Shown here in pieces: positions 33,898-43,043 of a DNA stretch of 64,000 bases; within the stretch, counting starts at the first letter, position 1; each line of letters begins with the position of its first letter. The stretch comes from Gemmatimonadota bacterium (GTDB taxonomy: Bacteria > Gemmatimonadota > Gemmatimonadetes > Longimicrobiales > Gaopeijiaceae), in NCBI GenBank assembly GCA_028873595.1, contig JAPPOV010000044.1, positions 1 through 64,000 on the forward strand, written 5' to 3'. The position numbers were made by a program, and so were the translations under genes. Below the pieces are notes generated by a model that worked only from the letters and a program-made list of their open reading frames with translations, did no database searches and was not told the origin of the DNA.

Positions 33898-35313
33898 TCA
33901 GTTCACCAGTCCGTTCAATGCGGATCGATCCAACAGCTGACCTTTCGTCACGACCGCCTCGATGGCTCGTGTATTCGTAATGTCGTCGAGCGGGTTCGCG
34001 GTCAGGAGCACGAGATCGGCGACGCGACCCGTCTCGATCGTTCCCATCTCCGCGTCGAGTCCGAAAAACTCGGCCGGATTGATGGTCGCCGCCTCGAGAG
34101 CCTCGAGCGGCGAAAGGCCGGCACGCACCAGTAGCTCCAGCTCACTGTGGAGGCTGTATCCAGGGGCAGCAAAGCCGATCGGGGTATCAGTACCTGCACC
34201 GAATGGAACGCCCGCTTCATGCATGAGCCCGACCAGGAAGAGGCTCCACTCCCCATACGTGAGGTCACGCATCGGACCACCTTGCCGATTCGACTCGGTC
34301 GCAGCGCTCCACTCTGCTTCTACCTCCGCCGGAAGCTTCTCCAGAAGGGTGTCCCAATCATCGCGCCCGAAAGGAGGCATGACACCCAACGCATTGAGGC
34401 GCAACGTGGGCACCTGAATCGTGTTGGCCATCGCGGAAAGCACCTCTGCACAGCTAGACTCATCGTACGCCTCGACGGCCGGAAGCCGCTGCAGGGAGTG
34501 CAGGCTCGAGCGCAGATCACCACCCGAAATCCCATCGGGATTCTCCAGACGGCTTCGGCGCTCAGCCAACCACCCTTCTCCATCAGCCACACAATCCATC
34601 TCCAGATTGCGCAGGTGCTCGAGCGACTGGACGTGGGGCCCGACATCACGTGCACGCATCGAGAGCGGTACATGACCATCCATCGGGAGCCCGCGGGCAT
34701 TGGCCTCCTGAACGAGCGCCTCGAACACCTCCGGCGTCACCATCTCGTAGATCTTGAGGAAATCGACTCCTGCCTCGGCCAGGCGGGCCACGTTCGCACG
34801 TGCCGTCTCGACGTCCGGGTTGCCGATCCCGAGGGGCGGACGGTCGGTCCCGTCATAGACGACGTACTCGCCATCGAGGAGCGGCCCGGCATAAAAGACG
34901 CGGGGCGCGATCGCGCCCGCCGCCCTCAAGGGCGCGACAGCGGCCAGGACAGGCTCCAGGGGTCCCCCGGTGTCCCGGATGCTCGTGATACCGTGGCTTA
35001 GGAAGAGCCCCGCCATAGCATCCGTAAAGCGGGCATCGTACGTGAGGTGAACATGGAAGTCCCAGAGGCCGGGGATCAGATAGCGACCCGATCCATCGAC
35101 GATCTCGGCCGCATCCGCTGCGTCACCCGCAGCCATCACACCGGTGATCATTCCGTCCTCGACGAGAACGGTCTGACCCTCCCGAGCCCCGTTGAGCGCA
35201 TCGATAATCGTCACGTTTTCAATGGCGAGATCGGCTGAAGAGCCAGTGCCACCGCACGCAGCGGCAAGGGCCAGACAGACGGCCAGAGAGGTGCGAGCGA
35301 AATATTTCATCAT
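33898..35313 (-). CDS. Amidohydrolase-family lipoprotein
   Basis: A 471-residue amidohydrolase (imidazolonepropionase/prolidase-like branch) carrying a lipoprotein signal (LAAACGG, Cys20). Metal-site motifs: DFHVHLTYD, the lysine in VDFLKIYEMV, GHVPLSM, EHLRN and GAGTDTP with the catalytic Asp. Secreted homologues hydrolyse dipeptides or cyclic amides. It may be cotranscribed with the AEC gene 43 bases downstream. The start begins with two ATG codons; ribosome-binding sequence is weak. Confidence 0.87.
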   Translation of the reverse strand: MMKYFARTSLAVCLALAAACGGTGSSADLAIENVTIIDALNGAREGQTVLVEDGMITGVMAAGDAADAAEIVDGSGRYLIPGLWDFHVHLTYDARFTDAMAGLFLSHGITSIRDTGGPLEPVLAAVAPLRAAGAIAPRVFYAGPLLDGEYVVYDGTDRPPLGIGNPDVETARANVARLAEAGVDFLKIYEMVTPEVFEALVQEANARGLPMDGHVPLSMRARDVGPHVQSLEHLRNLEMDCVADGEGWLAERRSRLENPDGISGGDLRSSLHSLQRLPAVEAYDESSCAEVLSAMANTIQVPTLRLNALGVMPPFGRDDWDTLLEKLPAEVEAEWSAATESNRQGGPMRDLTYGEWSLFLVGLMHEAGVPFGAGTDTPIGFAAPGYSLHSELELLVRAGLSPLEALEAATINPAEFFGLDAEMGTIETGRVADLVLLTANPLDDITNTRAIEAVVTKGQLLDRSALNGLVN

Positions 35314-35407
35314 GAACGAAGAACCGTTGAAGTCGGGCTCAGGACCGCGAGGGAATTAAAGTACTCCACAGGCCCGCACTCAGGCTACGGTCTCGACGCC
35401 CGCAGTG

Positions 35408-36997
35408 TCACGCCTCGCGATCTCCCAGAATCTGCTTCGCTGCAAGCCATCCCGGCCCACCGGTTACACACCCGCCCGGGTGCGTGCCCGAACCACATTG
35501 GTAATAGCCGGAAATCGGCGTCCGATACTGGTTCCATCCCGGTGCTGGCCGGTTCAGAAAGAGCTGATCCTCGAGGAGTTCCCCGGCAAAGATGTTGCCT
35601 TCACTGAGGCCGATGAGTTGCTCTATGTCCATGGGTGTCACGACTTCCCGATGCAGGACCAGCTCGCCGAACCCGGGGAAGAACTCCTCGATCGTCTCCT
35701 GCACGGTAATTCCGAGGTTGTCTCGCTCCGTCTCCCAGTCGCTGTCTGCCAGGTGGTACGGTGCGTACATGACAAAACACGACATCACGTGCTGCCCGGC
35801 CGGTGCCATATCCGGATCTATGGTCGATTGCACACAGCAGTCCACGAATGGGCGCCGGCTCACACGACCCGCTTCACAATCCGCCCAGGCCTCCATGAGG
35901 TAGTCGATCGATGGGCCCAGATTAGTGAAGCCCCTGAAGATGTCCTCCCTGCCCTCGAGCCCCGGGAAGGTCGGAACGTCCGACAGAGCGAAGTTCACCT
36001 TCGCCGCCGTCCCCTGGAACTTGAAGTCGCGGATACGACCGACGAGGTCCTCCGGAAGATCCTCCGGATCGACGAGCCTGAGAAACGTCTGACGTGGATC
36101 CAGCGCACTGACGACAAGGTCGGACTCGATCACGGTCCCATCCTCGAGTTCGACACCCGTGCTCCGACCCTCCTCGTACCGTAGCCCGGCGACACTCGCG
36201 TTGAGTCGGACGGTTCCGCCGAAGCTCTCGAAGGCTCGAGCCAGAACCTGAGTGAATCCGCCATTTCCACCCTTGTGAAAGCCCCAGTGCCCCGGATCGC
36301 CGTCGAACTCACCCAGCTTGTGGAAAAGCCAGACGATCCCCGATGCACGATCTCGGACGCTACACCGACTCCCGATGATGCCACTCGAGGCATAGAGCGC
36401 CTTCACCAGGTCGCTCTCGAAATACTCGTCCAGGATCTCGGCAGCACTCTTCGTCCGGAACCTCTCGAGCATGGCCCGCACATCAGGATCAAGCGCCTCG
36501 TACCAGCCTTCCAGCTCGGCCAATGCAGCCATGTCGGCCGGGTCGCTGCTGCGGCTGTTCGGTGGGATCCGGTCCATCCAAGGCTTCAAGGCGCGAACCA
36601 GCCGCGCGATAAGGTGGTCGAGGTCGCGGGCCGCCTCCGCATCGGCAGCCGAGTGTCGCGCAATCTCGTGGTAGTTGGCGTCGGAATCCGCACCGAGTAG
36701 TAGATACTCGCCATCGAGTCCGGGTTGGAAGGTGTTCACCAGTGGAAGGACCATCATCCCGTGCTTCACAAGTTCGAGATCCTTGACGATCTCGGGGCGC
36801 ATCAGGCTGATCGCATAGGAGAACGTCGTGAAGTGGAATCCGGGCACAACCTCCTCGGTGATCGTGGCTCCGCCCACCAGGTGTCGACGCTCGAGGAGGA
36901 GTGTATTGAGTCCCGCCTTGGCCAGATAACAGGCGTTCACCAATCCGTTGTGCCCAGCCCCGACGACGATCGCATCGTACCGATCTACACCGCTCAT
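35408..36997 (-). CDS. FAD-dependent oxidoreductase, PYROXD2/phytoene desaturase-like
   Basis: A 529-residue flavoprotein. The Rossmann motif is IVVGAGHNGLVNACYLAKAG with the downstream ERR...GGAT block. The C-terminal FAD signature includes QCGSGTHPGGCVTGGPGWLA. The overall layout matches the phytoene-desaturase/carotenoid-isomerase-like group that includes human PYROXD2. Its ATG overlaps the stop of the GcvT-like gene by four bases (ATGA), so the two are coupled. That partner suggests amine or methyl-group chemistry rather than carotenoid synthesis, but this is inference. Confidence 0.85.
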   Translation of the reverse strand: MSGVDRYDAIVVGAGHNGLVNACYLAKAGLNTLLLERRHLVGGATITEEVVPGFHFTTFSYAISLMRPEIVKDLELVKHGMMVLPLVNTFQPGLDGEYLLLGADSDANYHEIARHSAADAEAARDLDHLIARLVRALKPWMDRIPPNSRSSDPADMAALAELEGWYEALDPDVRAMLERFRTKSAAEILDEYFESDLVKALYASSGIIGSRCSVRDRASGIVWLFHKLGEFDGDPGHWGFHKGGNGGFTQVLARAFESFGGTVRLNASVAGLRYEEGRSTGVELEDGTVIESDLVVSALDPRQTFLRLVDPEDLPEDLVGRIRDFKFQGTAAKVNFALSDVPTFPGLEGREDIFRGFTNLGPSIDYLMEAWADCEAGRVSRRPFVDCCVQSTIDPDMAPAGQHVMSCFVMYAPYHLADSDWETERDNLGITVQETIEEFFPGFGELVLHREVVTPMDIEQLIGLSEGNIFAGELLEDQLFLNRPAPGWNQYRTPISGYYQCGSGTHPGGCVTGGPGWLAAKQILGDREA

Positions 36998-38232
36998 ACC
37001 GCGGCCCCCTCGTCCATGGCGGCTGTCTTCCTGGTCGGGTTGAAGAAGGGCATGCGCTCAACCCGGGCCAGGACATTTTCGGGGCGACGAATTACCGTCA
37101 CCTCGAGGTCGACCTCCGTACCCGGCTTCGCCAGGTCCAATGGGAGCTTCGCGATGGCCAGAGGGGTTCGCAGGAGTGAGGATGAGGTAAAGCTGCTCGC
37201 GTACCCTGCGTAGTCCCATTCCTTGGTCCCGCGGCGATAAATGCTCATCGTGGACTCCGAGTAGACCTCATGCCTCGGCGGCAAGACCCCCGCCGCCGAG
37301 TAGACTCGCTCGTACTCGTGCCAGTCGACTGCCAGACCCACCGTCGTCCAGCGGCTGCTCTTGTCCCGAAGCTCGGCTTCGATCGCCGCACGGCCAATGA
37401 ACGCCCTGTCGTCGTCTTCCAGTGTACGGAACATCCACGACCAACCGAGCTCGAGGGGTGTCTCACACTGAGCGTCGACCCACGCGAAGCGGGCCGAATG
37501 GAAGTCAGCCCCCATGAGGAGCAAGCCGGCCTCTATCCGAGCCATCTTCAGAGCGGTAGTGCCGATGGGCACGATGTTGTGGCCCTGGCCTGCCTGCATC
37601 AGCGCGTCCCAGATCTCGCAGGCGTCCTCGGAGTGAATCCACAGTTCGTACCCGAGGTCTCCCGTGTACCCCGTCCGCGACACGATCACCGATCGCCCAC
37701 GGATCTCGGTCTTCGTAGCCCCAAAGTATGTGAGCGAAGTCACGTCGTCGGTCAGTTGGCGGATCACGTCGTATGCGTGTGGGCCCTGAAGAGCAAGAAT
37801 GCCGAATGCCCTTGAGACGTCCTCGATGTCGACCTCCGCACCCATATCCCGTGCCACCACCCGAAAATACCGCAGCGTAGGGTCAGCCGCCGTCAACCAG
37901 TACTCCCCCTCCGTCACCTGCAGGATGACTCCGTCCTGGAGCACAAAGCCCCCTTCATTGCACCAGCACGTGTACTGGGCGCGTCCGGGAGGACACCCGT
38001 CGATGTCCCGAGCGAGGACTCTCGCGAGGAAGCGCGCGGCATCACGTCCCGTGATGCGATACTTGAAGAGCGGCGTCGTATCGAGCAGCGATACGGAATT
38101 CCGGATACCATAGTACTCGGCCGTGAGCGAGTACTGATACTGGGGTGGAATCAGATATCCAGCCCAGTGCTTCCAGAGTCCTACCCGATTGGCGGACGCC
38201 ACCCGAGGGTGGAAGGGAGTGGTGAGAGGCAT
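36994..38232 (-). CDS. Aminomethyltransferase (GcvT/DmdA-like) family protein
   Basis: A 412-residue folate-binding GcvT-fold protein. Evidence: the opening EYYGIRNSVSLLDTTPLFKY block, LALQGPHAYDVIRQL, VSRTGYTGDLGYELW (the GcvT signature), ARIEAGLLLMG and the C-terminal beta-barrel. Family members transfer one-carbon units from glycine-derived or methylated substrates to tetrahydrofolate, and DmdA demethylates DMSP. No GcvH or GcvP genes are nearby, so it is not the standard glycine cleavage T protein. It is coupled to a FAD oxidoreductase gene. The ATG chosen precedes the domain; an upstream frame overlaps the divergent peroxidase leader. Confidence 0.82.
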   Translation of the reverse strand: MPLTTPFHPRVASANRVGLWKHWAGYLIPPQYQYSLTAEYYGIRNSVSLLDTTPLFKYRITGRDAARFLARVLARDIDGCPPGRAQYTCWCNEGGFVLQDGVILQVTEGEYWLTAADPTLRYFRVVARDMGAEVDIEDVSRAFGILALQGPHAYDVIRQLTDDVTSLTYFGATKTEIRGRSVIVSRTGYTGDLGYELWIHSEDACEIWDALMQAGQGHNIVPIGTTALKMARIEAGLLLMGADFHSARFAWVDAQCETPLELGWSWMFRTLEDDDRAFIGRAAIEAELRDKSSRWTTVGLAVDWHEYERVYSAAGVLPPRHEVYSESTMSIYRRGTKEWDYAGYASSFTSSSLLRTPLAIAKLPLDLAKPGTEVDLEVTVIRRPENVLARVERMPFFNPTRKTAAMDEGAAV

Positions 38233-38407
38233 GTCTGCCGACGAGTGCGGGAGCGGTCCCGGAGGGCGATGGCAAGGTACGCTTGAAGAGGGCCACGCCA
38301 TAGGTCTAGCTGAACGAAATCGCTTGATCCGACAGTCCTCGGAACCTAGTGTGCAACGGTACGTACACGCGCCCCACATCGGGGTGCTCGAACGGTCCGC
38401 CCGCAGG

Positions 38408-39880
38408 ATGCTCCGCACGCTCGCAGTCCCTCCGCAAAGAGCCCGTCAGGGTCTGCGCCTCACCCTGGCGTTCGCGATCGCTGGTAGCGGGCTCGCCGCG
38501 TGCTCCGACCAGCCCGTAGTACCAACTACGCAGCAGATCGACGACGGGTCAGGCCTCGAGCTCGATCTCGAGCTCCAGCTCCAGCTCTCCTTGATGGGGA
38601 TCGATGGCCGGATCGAGGAACGCTTTACCGAGAAGCTCGGAAGGGACATCGACCAAGTGCTCGCAGAAACAGGGCGGCTCCTATTTTTCGACCCAATTCT
38701 GTCCCTGACGCAGGACAACAGCTGCTCGGGGTGCCACGGACCCAACGTCAGCTTCAACGATTCGAAGTCCATATCCGTGGGGATCGGCAACAACGGCGTG
38801 GTTGGACCCGATCGTAACGGGCCCTTCAACCTTCGTCGTGCCCCGACCATCATCAACGCAGCGTTCTATCCGAACCTCATGTGGGACGGCCGCTTCGCCT
38901 CGGAGAACAAGGACGGCTTCGACAACTCGCAAGGCTTCCGGTTTCCGGAGCCTGAAGGCACCAGTTTGTCGCATCTCGAACACCTCTTGATGGCCCAGGC
39001 GTTCACGCCTGTATCAGACCGGATCGAGATGGCGGGGTTCGACTTCGTGGGCGACAACGACGCCATCCGAGCGGAGATCGCCCGACGAGTCGATGCAATC
39101 GAGGAATATCGGACACGTTTTTCCGCCAGCTTCCCGGCGATCGCAGCCGGTGACCCCCTCCGTTACGAACACATCGCGCGAGCGCTGGCCGAATTCGAGT
39201 TCACGTTGATCCGGGCGGACGCCCCCCTTGATCAGTACGCCCGTGGGGACACGGCAGCCATGAGCGCACCCGAAAAGCGCGGCGCGTTGCTTTTCTTCCG
39301 CAATCCAGCCGCGTGCTTCGAGTGTCACATCACGCTCGGGTATGCGAATCAGATGTTCAGTGATTTCGAGTCTCATGTGATCGGTGTGCCTCAGGTCGCC
39401 CCGTCTGAAACCAATGCGATCTTCGACGGACCTGGGCACGACGAGGACTTCGGCCGAGAGCGCAGTACCGGGGATCCCGCAGACCGTTACAAGTTTCGGT
39501 CGACGCCGCTCAGAAACGTGGCGTACCAACCCAACTTCATGCACAACGGGGCATTTGTCTGTCTCGACAATTCGATCCGGCATCACCTCGAGATGCAGCA
39601 GACGCTCGAGACCTTCAACCCGGAACACCTCGAATACAGGCTTCACGCCCGGCGTGGACCGGACGAGCCGATGATTCAGCGGGCGCATCATCTTTCAAAG
39701 AATCCGCGGGGGCGACTGACCGATGAGCAGTTCACCGACCTCGTCGCCTTCGTAGAGATCTCCCTGTCGGATCCTGACGCACATCCCGACGCTCTGCGGC
39801 ATCTCATTCCGGCAACGGTCCCGAGTGGGCTCCCCGTCCACGACTTCGACTTCGGTGCACCGGAGCCGGAGTGCCGCTGA
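38408..39880 (+). CDS. Di-haem cytochrome c peroxidase family lipoprotein
   Basis: A 490-residue member of the CcpA/MauG family. Haem-binding sites are CSGCH (Cys106-His110) and CFECH (Cys303-His307), with the family blocks FNLRRAPTIINAAF, MWDGRF and STPLRNVAYQPNFMHNGAF. The N-terminus has a lipobox (GLAAC, Cys30), so it is tethered in the periplasm or outer membrane. It would reduce peroxide or oxidise a periplasmic partner. Frame extends 73 codons further upstream, across the divergent GcvT-like start, without support. Confidence 0.87.
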   Translation: MLRTLAVPPQRARQGLRLTLAFAIAGSGLAACSDQPVVPTTQQIDDGSGLELDLELQLQLSLMGIDGRIEERFTEKLGRDIDQVLAETGRLLFFDPILSLTQDNSCSGCHGPNVSFNDSKSISVGIGNNGVVGPDRNGPFNLRRAPTIINAAFYPNLMWDGRFASENKDGFDNSQGFRFPEPEGTSLSHLEHLLMAQAFTPVSDRIEMAGFDFVGDNDAIRAEIARRVDAIEEYRTRFSASFPAIAAGDPLRYEHIARALAEFEFTLIRADAPLDQYARGDTAAMSAPEKRGALLFFRNPAACFECHITLGYANQMFSDFESHVIGVPQVAPSETNAIFDGPGHDEDFGRERSTGDPADRYKFRSTPLRNVAYQPNFMHNGAFVCLDNSIRHHLEMQQTLETFNPEHLEYRLHARRGPDEPMIQRAHHLSKNPRGRLTDEQFTDLVAFVEISLSDPDAHPDALRHLIPATVPSGLPVHDFDFGAPEPECR

Positions 39881-39923
39881 AGTCTGCCCTTCAGGAGCGT
39901 TCATAAGCGGAGGCTGGATTCCG

Positions 39924-40250
39924 CTAGGTCGACCCGTCCTCTCGATCCCACAGCCCGCGCAGATACTCGAACGTGTAAAAACCGGTGGAGTGTCCATCAC
40001 TCCAAACGAGTTGCAGCGCGTAACGTCCCACGTAGTGGATCGCCGTCGGGTACACGTCGTCCCGAACGTCCTCGGGTCTGAGGGTGCGGACTCCAGTCAT
40101 CTCGTCCACACACCCCGCACACGGACACATGAGGCGAAGGTCCTGGGGGACGTACTCGGACGCCACACCGTCTTCCCAGACGATGCGGAGTCTGGATTCG
40201 TCCTCGGACGGACCGATTTCCGAAGGATGCGTGCGTGGATCTCGAGCCAT
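39924..40250 (-). CDS. DUF971 domain protein
   Basis: A 108-residue protein with the DUF971 (gamma-butyrobetaine hydroxylase N-terminal-like) fold: LRIVWEDGVASEYVP, LRLMCPCAGCVDEMTG and a closing YALQLVWSDGHSTGFYTFEYLRGL. The conserved cysteines CPCAGC and the His of DGH are likely zinc ligands. Members are linked to Fe-S or Mrp/ApbC systems, though the role is not settled. Its ATG overlaps the rdgB stop, so it is the last gene of that series. Confidence 0.85.
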   Translation of the reverse strand: MARDPRTHPSEIGPSEDESRLRIVWEDGVASEYVPQDLRLMCPCAGCVDEMTGVRTLRPEDVRDDVYPTAIHYVGRYALQLVWSDGHSTGFYTFEYLRGLWDREDGST

Positions 40251-40891
40251 CAGCGCGACTCCTGACCGAGGTGGGTGGCCAAGGCCTGAAAGGCGGCACC
40301 CCGGTGGCTACGGGCGTCCTTTTCGCCCGGTGTCATCTGAGCGTAGGTGCGACCGAGCTCCTCATGGAACACGTGGGGGTCGTAGCCGAAGCCGCCTGCC
40401 CCCACAGGCTCATCGACGATCCTTCCGTGCGCCTCACCCCGGAAATAGGTCGGCATCGACGCGTCATTCATCACGAGCGCAGCAACACACACATATCGGG
40501 CCGTTCGCTCTTGTTCTGGAACATCTCGCAGGCGTGCCACCAGATGGCGGTTGTTCGCGTCGTCGAGTGACTGGCCATCCAGGTCCGGCGGCGCTACTCC
40601 ACCATCGCAGGCGAACCGCTTCGAGCGCACACCGGGCGCGCCCCCCAAGGCATCTACGGCGATCCCCGAGTCGTCAGCAACGGTCGGGAGACCCGAGCGT
40701 GCGGCAAAGTAGCGGGCCTTCGAAAGTGCATTCTCCTCGAACGTGTCATACGGCTCCAGCCCCTCTTCCTCGGGCCGATAGTCGATGCCGGCGTCATCCA
40801 GTCCGAGCACGTCCAGATCCGGCACCTCGCCGAGGATTCTTCGAATCTCTCGCATCTTCCCGGCGCTTCTCGTTGCAATGAGGAGCTGCAC
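40250..40891 (-). CDS. rdgB: XTP/dITP diphosphatase
   Basis: A 213-residue RdgB/HAM1 protein that hydrolyses non-canonical purine triphosphates (ITP, XTP) to monophosphates in the cytosol. Signatures: LLIATRSAGKMREI, TFEENALSKARYFA, LPTVADDSGIAVDALGGAPGV and GFGYDPHVF. Translation starts at GTG, supported by GGAGGA eleven bases upstream, two bases beyond the rph stop. It sits in the rph-rdgB order found in many bacteria. Confidence 0.93.
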   Translation of the reverse strand: MQLLIATRSAGKMREIRRILGEVPDLDVLGLDDAGIDYRPEEEGLEPYDTFEENALSKARYFAARSGLPTVADDSGIAVDALGGAPGVRSKRFACDGGVAPPDLDGQSLDDANNRHLVARLRDVPEQERTARYVCVAALVMNDASMPTYFRGEAHGRIVDEPVGAGGFGYDPHVFHEELGRTYAQMTPGEKDARSHRGAAFQALATHLGQESR

Positions 40892-40893
40892 GC

Positions 40894-41613
40894 TCAGTCC
40901 TCCGCAAGCGCCCGCCCCTGGGCTGCCAGGAGCATCTCGATACCCGCCATCCCGAGATCCATCATCTGATCGAGACCTTCGCGTGGAAAGGGATCTCCCT
41001 CGGCAGTCCCCTGCACCTCGACCAGACCGCCACTTTCGGTGGCAACGAGGTTCATGTCGACCTGTGCACTCGAGTCCTCACGGTAGTCGAGATCGAGACA
41101 CGCGACACGATCCACGATCCCCACACTGACCGCCGCCACCTTCTCGCGGACCGGAGAGCGGACCACCAACCCTTCATTCAGCATCCATCGGGCCGCCAGT
41201 TCGAGTGCGACACACGCGCCCGTGATCGATGCCGTACGAGTTCCTCCATCGGCCTGAAGCACGTCGCAGTCAATAGTGATCGTGTGCGGCCCCAGAGCGT
41301 GCATGTCTGTGACGGAACGAAGGGAACGACCAATGAGACGCTGGATCTCCTGGGTCCTACCCTTCGTGCCGTTGCGCTCTCTTCGACTCCGCGTGTGCGT
41401 GGCACGCGGGAGCATGGCGTATTCAGCGGTCACCCAACCGGCACCGCTGCGTTCTCTCCACGAGGGTACTCCCTCGGCCACGCTCGCCGTACACAGGACG
41501 CGAGTGTTACCGGTGGCGATGAGGCAGGAGCCCTCAGCGTAGGGTGCGGGATCAATCTCGATGTTAATGGGTCGTCCCTGATCGGGGCGGCGTCCATCGT
41601 GTCGCTCGGACAT
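40894..41613 (-). CDS. rph: Ribonuclease PH
   Basis: A 239-residue phosphorolytic 3'-5' exoribonuclease that trims tRNA 3' ends. Signatures: [64 protein letters not shown] and the C-terminal [11 protein letters not shown]. Length is normal for the family. It lies between rfaE2 and rdgB with short gaps in one transcript. Confidence 0.95.
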   Translation of the reverse strand: MSERHDGRRPDQGRPINIEIDPAPYAEGSCLIATGNTRVLCTASVAEGVPSWRERSGAGWVTAEYAMLPRATHTRSRRERNGTKGRTQEIQRLIGRSLRSVTDMHALGPHTITIDCDVLQADGGTRTASITGACVALELAARWMLNEGLVVRSPVREKVAAVSVGIVDRVACLDLDYREDSSAQVDMNLVATESGGLVEVQGTAEGDPFPREGLDQMMDLGMAGIEMLLAAQGRALAED

Positions 41614-41625
41614 GGCGGGCAGGGC

Positions 41626-42129
41626 TCAGGTGGAAGGCTTATCCGCGTGAGCGCGGATACGCCGAAGCAGATCGGTCGTGGAGTACCCATCGACGAAAGG
41701 AATGAGTTCCACACGGCCACCATTTCTCTCGACGATATCGCGACCGACCACCCCAGAGATTTCGTAATCCCCACCCTTCACGAGCACATCGGGGACCAAC
41801 GCGTCGACGAGATCAGTCGGGGTATCCTCATCGAAGAGGCACACGTAGTCCACACACTCCAGCGAGGCCAGCACGAAGGCACGGTCCGACTCCCCGACCA
41901 GCGGACGGCCCTTCCCCTTCCCGAGGCTGCGCGCCGACTCATCCGTATTGAGTCCGACCACCAGTACATCACCGAGTGCACGGGCCGCGGCGAGATATGT
42001 GGCGTGCCCCCGGTGCATGAGATCGAAGACACCATTCGTGAACACGACCACCTCCGAGCGTGGCCTGGAGAAGCGCCGAACGAGCTCATCGCGCGAGACG
42101 ACCTTGTCCGAGGCCGTACGATGGGTCAC
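41626..42129 (-). CDS. rfaE2: D-glycero-beta-D-manno-heptose 1-phosphate adenylyltransferase
   Basis: A 167-residue nucleotidyltransferase matching the C-terminal half of HldE. Motifs: VVFTNGVFDLMHRGHATYL (GxFDxxHxGH), VVGLNTDESARSLGKG and VKGGDY, with the closing STTDLLRRIR. It makes ADP-heptose for the LPS inner core, so the organism is a diderm. The GTG start overlaps the stop of the HemC-like gene by four bases. The kinase domain (RfaE1) is not in the window. Confidence 0.92.
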   Translation of the reverse strand: MTHRTASDKVVSRDELVRRFSRPRSEVVVFTNGVFDLMHRGHATYLAAARALGDVLVVGLNTDESARSLGKGKGRPLVGESDRAFVLASLECVDYVCLFDEDTPTDLVDALVPDVLVKGGDYEISGVVGRDIVERNGGRVELIPFVDGYSTTDLLRRIRAHADKPST

Positions 42130-42992
42130 GACGCCTCCACACCTTCGAGAAGGCGGTACCCTCGCGCCACGAGCTCAGCAGCCACCGACGCACCCAGGCT
42201 CTCGGGTTCGTCCAATGGACCGGTGAGATCCGAGCGGACCAGCTGGTCACCCGACGGACTGGCGGCAGCAGCCCAAAGACGGATCCATCGACCGGACGGT
42301 TGAGCCAGGCAGCCCAGGGTCTCCGTACCGTGCTCTGAAATCGCGTCGAGCAGAGCGAGCTCCGTGCGGAGCGCCGTTCGAGTCGGGAGGTGGTCCAGAG
42401 CCGTCGCTTCCGCAATAGGATGCCGGGCAATCAGAGCGAGGGCTCCCTGCCCTGGCTCGGGCAGCCATGCCTTGGGGTCGAGCACCTCCACGGCCGTGTC
42501 GAGAAGACCCGTTTCTCGAGCGTCGAGCGCGCTCATGATGAGCACATCGGGGGCGGGCTCACCACCTTTCGTTCCCTGGCCTCGGGTGTTGCCGGCCACG
42601 GCTCGCACCCGCGCGTTATCCATCTCGATGGCTCTGAGGTCGGATCGGTGCGCTGCGAGGAACGCCCCACGGCGGGCGCCCGCAAAGCCAACCGTTGAGC
42701 CGGCGGGCAACTCAGACAGGGGCGTAGCGCGGCCCTGGAGGGCGACCAGAACGTCCCGAGTCTCCATCCTCGGCAGGACCGCAACGGTCGTGAATTCATG
42801 CGCGGCGCTACCCCGCATCACGGAAACACCCACCAGTGCGAGATCGATCTGATGATCGGTCAGGGCCGCGAGCGGATCGTCGCGTTCCAGCTCTCCGACG
42901 AACTCGACGTCGACGCCCGCGTGGTGAAGCCGCTCGAGTACGTGATTGGTGCGACCCGCTATCTCGGAGTGTGTCGCCAGCCTGGCCGTCAC
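42126..42992 (-). CDS. Degenerate HemC (porphobilinogen deaminase) homologue
   Basis: A 288-residue protein that aligns with hydroxymethylbilane synthase along most of its length (LPAGSTVGFAGARRGAFLA, WLPEPGQGALALIAR, SLGASVAAELVARG). Several catalytic parts are lost. The VHSxKDxP motif with the essential Asp reads VGVSVMRGS. The GKGLFxKE block is absent. RGN reads MDNAR. The region of the dipyrromethane-binding cysteine (GGCxxPxG) reads HGTETLGC. It is therefore unlikely to make hydroxymethylbilane by the usual mechanism. It starts with GTG and is coupled to rfaE2. Confidence 0.78.
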   Translation of the reverse strand: MTARLATHSEIAGRTNHVLERLHHAGVDVEFVGELERDDPLAALTDHQIDLALVGVSVMRGSAAHEFTTVAVLPRMETRDVLVALQGRATPLSELPAGSTVGFAGARRGAFLAAHRSDLRAIEMDNARVRAVAGNTRGQGTKGGEPAPDVLIMSALDARETGLLDTAVEVLDPKAWLPEPGQGALALIARHPIAEATALDHLPTRTALRTELALLDAISEHGTETLGCLAQPSGRWIRLWAAAASPSGDQLVRSDLTGPLDEPESLGASVAAELVARGYRLLEGVEAS

Positions 42993-43043
42993 GTCGTCAT
43001 GCCCCTTCCAGGACGCCCGTCAGCGGGCACCCGGGGATCACGA

